Positions 14,291-18,579 of a stretch of 18,579 nt of DNA are shown here, in pieces; position 1 is the stretch's first letter; each line of letters opens with the position of its first letter. A program made the position numbers and the translations under genes. A model generated the notes under the pieces. That model ran no database searches. It was not told where the DNA came from and was given only the letters and a program-made list of their open reading frames with translations. Source of the DNA: an uncultured Treponema sp. (GTDB taxonomy: Bacteria > Spirochaetota > Spirochaetia > Treponematales > Treponemataceae); NCBI GenBank assembly GCA_946611835.1, contig CAMOEE010000020.1, positions 1-18,579 of the forward strand, in the 5' to 3' direction.

Positions 14291-16630
14291 TTAAAGGCTT
14301 CCGATTAATCTTACGGCAAAGGCAAAGAGCCATGCCACGGCGCACTGCCAGACTACCACGCCCAGGGCCCATTTAGTGCCAAGCTCTCTCTTAATCGAGG
14401 CTATTGCTGCTACGCATGGAGTGTACAAAAGGCTGAAGACAAGGAGACTTGCCGCTGTGAGGGAAGAAATTGCGTTCGCAACCCCGTTATCGAACAAGAT
14501 TTCTAGCGTGGAAACGACGCTTTCCTTTGCGATAAAGCCCGAGATAAGCGAAGTGCAGATCCGCCAGTCACCCATGCCCAGCGGCTCAAAAATCGGGGAG
14601 AGCAGGCCTGCAAGAAGAGCGAGTATACTTTCCTTTGAGTCCTCTACCAGGTTAAGTCGAATGTCAAAACTCTGCAGGAACCAGACTGCAATCGTAGCCA
14701 TAAAAATCACGGTGAAGGCCCTCTGTAAAAAATCCTTAGCCTTTTCCCAGAGAAGCTGGCCGACATTTCGAGCACTCGGAAGCCTGTAATTGGGAAGCTC
14801 CATCACGAACGGAACGGCCTCGCCCTTAAAGAAAGTTTTTCGATATACAAAAGCGACGAGAATTCCTGTGATTATTCCCAGAAGATAAAGACCTGTCATC
14901 ACAAATCCGCCATGCTTTGGGAAAAATGCCCCTACAAAGAAAGCGTAAATCGGAAGTTTTGCCGTGCAGCTCATAAAAGGCGTGAGAAGAATCGTCATCT
15001 TCCGGTCTCGTTCGCTGGGGAGAATCCTCGTTGACATAACCGCCGGAACCGTACAGCCAAAGCCAATCAGAAGGGGAACTATGCTCCGCCCGGAAAGACC
15101 GATTTTTCGCAGCAGGGAGTCCATGACGAAAGCGACCCTGGCAATGTAGCCTGAATCCTCAAGAAGGGAAAGAAAGAAAAAGAGGGTGACGATAATCGGC
15201 AGGAAGGAAAGTACGCTTCCGACCCCCGCAAAGATGCCGTCTATGATGAGTCCGTGAAGGACATCGTTAGTGCCAAGCGCCGAAAGGGCTGAGTCAACGA
15301 GGGATGTGAGAGAGTCGATTCCGCTTTCAAGAAGTCCTTGCAGGGCCGCACCGATTACATTGAATGTCAAATAGAAAACAAGGGCCATAATCGCAATGAA
15401 GGATGGAATGGCCGTGTATTTTCCTGTGAAAACCCTGTCGATTTTCTGGGAGCGGATTCTTTCTTTTGACTCCCGGGGCTTTTTTACACACTGCTCGCAA
15501 ACTTTTTTGATGAAAGCGAATCTCATGTCAGCCATTGCGGCGCTTCGGTCAAGCTTCCGCTCCTTTTCCATCTGAATTGAGATGTGCTCCAGGGTCTCTT
15601 GTTCGTTTACATCCAGATCCAGCTGATAGGCAATTCTTTTGTCGCCTTCAAGCAGCTTTGCGGCGGCAAAGTGAACCGGAATTCCGGCCTTTTGAGCATG
15701 ATCCTTGATAAGGTGCGTTACCGCATGGATTGCCCTGTGAACGGCTCCTCCGTTGTCGTTTTCGTCGCAGAAATCCTGGCGTAGGGGCTTTTCCTGATAA
15801 TGGGCGACATGAATGGCATGCTTTACAAGCTCATCTACTCCCTGATTTTTGTTTGCCGAAATCGGGATGACTGGCACCCCAAGAAGCATTTCCATTTTGT
15901 TGACATCGACGGCTCCTCCGTTCCCTGTCATTTCGTCCATCATGTTCAGGGCGATTACCATAGGAATATCAAGCTCCAGAAGCTGCATGGTGAGGTAAAG
16001 GTTACGCTCTATGTTTGTTGCGTCCACAATATTGATGATTCCATGCGGCTTTTCCTTTAGGACAAAATCCCTGGAGATAAGTTCCTCGCTCGAATACGGC
16101 GACATTGAATAAATGCCGGGAAGGTCAGTCACGAGGGTATTGGCCTTGGAGCGAATCTGGCCGCTTTTTCGGTCTACGGTGACGCCTGGAAAATTTCCTA
16201 CATGCTGGTTTGAGCCTGTAAGCTGATTAAAAAGCGTGGTTTTTCCTGAATTCTGGTTTCCGACGAGGGCGTAAGTGAGAATCGTGTCGTCGCTCAGGGG
16301 ATTTTCGTTTTCTTTTTCATGAAATTTGCCTTCCTCACCAAGACCCGGGTGAGAAGCGGCCTTTTCGTAAGGTTTTTCGGCTATTGAAGACTCATATTCT
16401 GAATCTGAAAGAGGCTCGACCTCGATTTTTGCGGCATCGGCAAGGCGAAGGGTAAGCTCGTAACCATGAATCTCGATTTCCATAGGGTCGCCGAGAGGGG
16501 CAAGCTTGATTTTTTTGAGAAAAGCCCCCGGAATCACGCCCATGTCTAAAAAATGCTGGCGCAGCTCGCCGTTACCGCCAACGAAAGTAATTCTTGCCGG
16601 TGAAGAAAGTGGAAAATCCTGTAATGTCAT
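14291..16630 (-). CDS. feoB: Ferrous iron transporter, FeoA-FeoB fusion
   Basis: Inner-membrane Fe(II) importer with an added FeoA domain. From the ATG at 16630 it has 779 residues. A FeoA SH3-like domain spans about 1-74 (ARITFVGGNGELRQHFLDMGVIPG), followed by an acidic linker at about 75-115. The FeoB G-domain has G1 GNQNSGKTT (124-132), G3 DLPG (169-172), G4 NMMD (229-232) and G5 ISAN (257-260), then a helical GDI-like region. About nine membrane helices start near 405, with gate motifs GFGCTVPA (523-530) and MSCTAKLP. The reading frame extends upstream to 16726, but that would overlap the HAD gene. No Shine-Dalgarno site is near 16630, while TATAAT ends 6 nt upstream. It lies 7 nt after the HAD gene and could also be read from its transcript. 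No feoC is seen. Confidence 0.95.
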   Translation of the reverse strand: MTLQDFPLSSPARITFVGGNGELRQHFLDMGVIPGAFLKKIKLAPLGDPMEIEIHGYELTLRLADAAKIEVEPLSDSEYESSIAEKPYEKAASHPGLGEEGKFHEKENENPLSDDTILTYALVGNQNSGKTTLFNQLTGSNQHVGNFPGVTVDRKSGQIRSKANTLVTDLPGIYSMSPYSSEELISRDFVLKEKPHGIINIVDATNIERNLYLTMQLLELDIPMVIALNMMDEMTGNGGAVDVNKMEMLLGVPVIPISANKNQGVDELVKHAIHVAHYQEKPLRQDFCDENDNGGAVHRAIHAVTHLIKDHAQKAGIPVHFAAAKLLEGDKRIAYQLDLDVNEQETLEHISIQMEKERKLDRSAAMADMRFAFIKKVCEQCVKKPRESKERIRSQKIDRVFTGKYTAIPSFIAIMALVFYLTFNVIGAALQGLLESGIDSLTSLVDSALSALGTNDVLHGLIIDGIFAGVGSVLSFLPIIVTLFFFLSLLEDSGYIARVAFVMDSLLRKIGLSGRSIVPLLIGFGCTVPAVMSTRILPSERDRKMTILLTPFMSCTAKLPIYAFFVGAFFPKHGGFVMTGLYLLGIITGILVAFVYRKTFFKGEAVPFVMELPNYRLPSARNVGQLLWEKAKDFLQRAFTVIFMATIAVWFLQSFDIRLNLVEDSKESILALLAGLLSPIFEPLGMGDWRICTSLISGFIAKESVVSTLEILFDNGVANAISSLTAASLLVFSLLYTPCVAAIASIKRELGTKWALGVVVWQCAVAWLFAFAVRLIGSL

Positions 16631-16637
16631 AATTTTA

Positions 16638-16643
16638 TTATAT
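16638..16643 (-). promoter_or_regulatory. Possible -10 element of feoAB over the HAD stop codon
   Basis: A perfect TATAAT on the minus strand (16643-16638) includes the HAD stop codon and ends 6 nt before the feoAB ATG, placing +1 on that ATG. The best -35 is a weak TTGCAG 18 bp upstream. It fits the leaderless pattern seen elsewhere in the window, but the A/T-rich gap makes a chance match possible. Confidence 0.4.
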
Positions 16644-17456
16644 ATGTTTCCTGATGAAGTCTGCAACTCCGTCGTGATCGTTGTCTTTTTCCGTGACGAA
16701 ATCGGCCATTTCTTTGATTGCATCAAGACCGTTGCACATTGCGACTCCGTAACCTGCCATTTTCATGAGACTCTCGTCGTTCATGCTGTCACCAAATCCC
16801 ATCGTCTTTTCGACTGGTATGCCAAGCTCCCGTGCCAGCCATGTGACAGCCTCACCCTTGCCGCAATCAGGTGGAAGAATCTCAAGAAAGTATGGCTTGC
16901 TCGTAAAGATGACCGCCCTGTCACCAAATTCAGCCCTAAGAACTTTCTGAAGCTCAAGCAGTTTCTCAGGTTCTCCCGGAATCAGCATTTTCGTAAAGCC
17001 TTTTTTGATGAAATTCTCATAATCTGGAACTGCGATGCCTTTGAGTCCGCATAGCTCAATGTCAAGGCGGGTCCATTTGTTCTCTTCTTTGTAATAAATC
17101 GTATCGGCGGTGTAAACTTCGCTCTTTAGTCCCCAGCTTTCGGCGATTTCGTTCGTGCGTGAGAGAATGTCTCCGTCAACCAGGCGGCAAAAAATCTGCT
17201 GACGCTTGTGCAGGTCAAAAATTGAGCATCCGTTTATCGCAATGATGAATCGGCCGGTCTCTTTTCCTGCGATTTCCAGCCTGCGTACAAAAGGAAGGAT
17301 GGCATCCTCAGCCCGGCCTGAGCAAAGCACGATGTAAATTTCTTTTTCGGCACACTCCCTGAGTGCGGCGACATTTTCATCTGAAATCTGCCTTTCGCTG
17401 TTCAGAAGAGTGTCGTCAAGGTCAAAAGCAATAAGTTTGATGTCGAGTTTTTCCAT
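16638..17456 (-). CDS. Cof-type HAD-family phosphatase
   Basis: Cytoplasmic haloacid-dehalogenase hydrolase of the Cof/YidA-like (IIB cap) subfamily, usually acting on sugar phosphates or similar small phosphates. The 272-residue protein has motif I DLDDTLL (nucleophile D12, acid D14), motif II CSGR (S46), motif III K200 (PDCGKGEAV) and motif IV GFGDSMND (D223, D227). The roughly 85-195 region between motifs II and III is the cap that sets specificity. All catalytic residues are present; the substrate cannot be read from sequence. It reads into feoAB 7 nt later, suggesting an operon. The ATG at 17456 has no Shine-Dalgarno sequence but an extended -10 lies 11 nt upstream. Confidence 0.92.
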   Translation of the reverse strand: MEKLDIKLIAFDLDDTLLNSERQISDENVAALRECAEKEIYIVLCSGRAEDAILPFVRRLEIAGKETGRFIIAINGCSIFDLHKRQQIFCRLVDGDILSRTNEIAESWGLKSEVYTADTIYYKEENKWTRLDIELCGLKGIAVPDYENFIKKGFTKMLIPGEPEKLLELQKVLRAEFGDRAVIFTSKPYFLEILPPDCGKGEAVTWLARELGIPVEKTMGFGDSMNDESLMKMAGYGVAMCNGLDAIKEMADFVTEKDNDHDGVADFIRKHI

Positions 17457-17467
17457 AATTCATAAGA

Positions 17468-17476
17468 ATCATAGCA
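17468..17476 (-). promoter_or_regulatory. Extended -10 promoter of the HAD-feoAB unit
   Basis: Minus strand TGC-TATGAT (17476-17468) matches an extended -10. The expected start lies about 5 nt before the HAD ATG, a near-leaderless transcript. The -35 region is weak. An imperfect 7-4-7 inverted repeat (17455-17472) overlaps the -10 and the start codon and could be an operator. Confidence 0.45.
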
Positions 17477-17535
17477 CATTTTAGTCTTTAGTGTGATAAA
17501 AATTCTCTTGTTTTTGCCGTTAAATTGTCTTTTTC

Positions 17536-17564
17536 TTGAAGAGTAAGTTGAATTCCGTTATAAT
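17536..17564 (+). promoter_or_regulatory. Promoter of trpB
   Basis: -35 TTGAAG (17536-17541), 17-bp spacer, -10 TATAAT (17559-17564), start expected near 17571, giving a leader of about 29 nt with GGAG at 17589-17592. A small perfect inverted repeat TTCTAT-AA-ATAGAA (17567-17580) covers the start site and might be an operator, though it is A/T-only apart from one C/G pair per arm. Confidence 0.65.
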
Positions 17565-17599
17565 GATTCTATAAATAGAAATATATTTGGAGAATCAAA

Positions 17600-18579
17600 A
17601 TGTCTGACAAAATCCCTTACAAAATCTATCTTTCTGAGAATGAACTTCCTGATTCCTGGTACAATGTCCGGGCCGACATGAAGAATAAACCGGCCCCTCT
17701 CTTGAATCCTGCCACGCATAAGCCCTGCACCGCCGAAGAGCTTTCCCATGTCTTCTGCGACGAGCTTGTAAAGCAGGAGCTTGATGATACAAACGCCTAT
17801 ATCCCGATTCCAACTGAAATCCGTGAATTCTACAAGATGTACCGCCCGGCTCCTCTTGTGCGCGCTTACTGTCTTGAGAAAAAGCTTGGCACTCCAGCCA
17901 AAATTTATTACAAATTCGAAGGCAACAACACCAGCGGAAGCCACAAGCTCAATTCCGCAATCGCCCAGGCCTACTATGCAAAGCAGCAGGGGCTTAAAGG
18001 TGTCACAACCGAGACAGGTGCCGGCCAGTGGGGAACAGCTCTTTCAATGGCCTGCTCATACTTTGACCTTGACTGTCAGGTTTACATGGTAAAAGTCAGC
18101 TACGAGCAAAAGCCCTTCCGCCGGGAGGTAATCCGCACTTATGGGGCTAAAATCACTCCTTCTCCAAGCGACACCACCGAGGTCGGCCGCAAAATCCTGG
18201 CTGAATTTCCGGGAACCGGCGGCTCTCTTGGCTGCGCAATCTCTGAGGCTGTGGAGGCCGCAACTAAGCAGGAAGGCTACCGCTATGTTCTGGGAAGCGT
18301 CCTCAATCAGGTTCTGCTCCATCAGACGGTTATCGGTCTTGAGACAATGACCGCAATGGATAAATACGGAATCAAGCCGGACTTAATCATCGGTTGTGCA
18401 GGAGGCGGCTCAAATCTTGGCGGCCTCATCTCTCCATTTATGGGCCGAAAGCTCCGTGGCGAGGCTGACTATCACTTTATCGCAGTAGAGCCTGCAAGCT
18501 GTCCGTCCCTTACCCGGGGAAAATATGTCTACGACTTCTGCGACACAGGTCATGTCTGTCCGCTGGCAAAAATGTACAC
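17600..18579 (+). CDS. trpB: Tryptophan synthase beta chain, TrpB2 type (partial, runs off window)
   Basis: PLP-dependent enzyme joining indole and serine to make tryptophan. The open frame runs from the ATG at 17600 to the window edge, giving 326 complete codons without a stop; the 3' end is missing. The N-terminal stretch of about 80 residues before RPAPLVRAYCLEKKLGTPAKIYYKFEG is the long form of TrpB2 rather than classical TrpB. The PLP lysine is K116 in NNTSGSHKLNSA, followed by TETGAGQWG. The phosphate-binding glycine loop is GGGS (268-271) in CAGGGSNLGG. GGAG lies 7 nt before the start. It is transcribed away from the HAD gene. Whether trpA follows cannot be seen; TrpB2 often lacks an adjacent trpA. 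Confidence 0.93.
   Translation, partial: MSDKIPYKIYLSENELPDSWYNVRADMKNKPAPLLNPATHKPCTAEELSHVFCDELVKQELDDTNAYIPIPTEIREFYKMYRPAPLVRAYCLEKKLGTPAKIYYKFEGNNTSGSHKLNSAIAQAYYAKQQGLKGVTTETGAGQWGTALSMACSYFDLDCQVYMVKVSYEQKPFRREVIRTYGAKITPSPSDTTEVGRKILAEFPGTGGSLGCAISEAVEAATKQEGYRYVLGSVLNQVLLHQTVIGLETMTAMDKYGIKPDLIIGCAGGGSNLGGLISPFMGRKLRGEADYHFIAVEPASCPSLTRGKYVYDFCDTGHVCPLAKMY

Noticed and set aside
14285..14300. Hairpin AAGCC-CTTAAA-GGCTT between the sbcC and feoB stops as a bidirectional terminator
   Set aside because: The stem has only 5 bp, the T-tract expected of an intrinsic terminator is missing on both strands, and it overlaps the feoB stop. It is too weak to call.
16506..17054. Plus-strand open frame of 182 codons across the feoAB start and HAD gene
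   Set aside because: It crosses two well-supported minus-strand genes; the translation is Phe/Cys/His-rich without family motifs and has no ribosome site.
17564..17597. Inverted repeat TGATTCT...AGAATCA that could hide the trpB ribosome site in a hairpin
   Set aside because: The left arm lies upstream of the expected transcript start near 17571, so it should not be in the RNA. No riboswitch or attenuator-like leader peptide is seen.

Overview
The window looks like chromosomal housekeeping DNA from a spirochaete, most likely a gut or rumen Treponema. This is an inference from overall gene content, mid-range base composition judged by eye, the split sbcD/sbcC pair and a secreted TPR-NHL-vWA protein. 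No rRNA, 16S fragment or species-specific marker is present to prove it. I see no insertion sequence, prophage, CRISPR array or toxin system.

Layout. Positions 1-74 hold a minus-strand tRNA with anticodon CAT behind a textbook promoter. From 156 to 4559 everything reads on the minus strand. In transcription order this is lnt (lipoprotein N-acylation), then bioY-bioM-bioN (an ECF-type biotin importer) and nrdR (repressor of ribonucleotide reductase genes). A promoter buried in the 3' end of lnt, with a BirA-type operator over its start site, lies directly before bioY, so biotin uptake is probably switched off when biotin is plentiful; nrdR may ride on the same transcript. From 4630 to 10687 a tight plus-strand run follows: a galactokinase-like protein whose catalytic motifs are lost, surE, a cytoplasmic TPR protein, an exported TPR/NHL/vWA protein, and sbcD.

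A minus-strand YkgJ-type cysteine-cluster protein sits tail-to-tail with sbcD (4-nt overlap) and head-to-head with sbcC (11438-14272). It thus splits the two subunits of the SbcCD double-strand-break nuclease. From 17456 down to 14291 the minus strand carries a Cof-type HAD phosphatase followed 7 nt later by a FeoA-FeoB fusion for ferrous iron import. At the right edge trpB (TrpB2 type) starts on the plus strand behind a near-consensus promoter and runs out of the window.

The most interesting signals are regulatory and evolutionary. Several genes (lnt, ykgJ-like, sbcC, feoAB and the HAD gene) have no Shine-Dalgarno sequence but a good -10 element ending only 6-11 nt before the ATG, as expected for leaderless or near-leaderless mRNAs. 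The BirA operator gives a direct regulatory hypothesis for biotin uptake. The galactokinase homologue has lost its ATP-loop serines, its galactose-binding Asp and its catalytic Asp while keeping the rest of the fold. I found no convincing new defence or mobile system.
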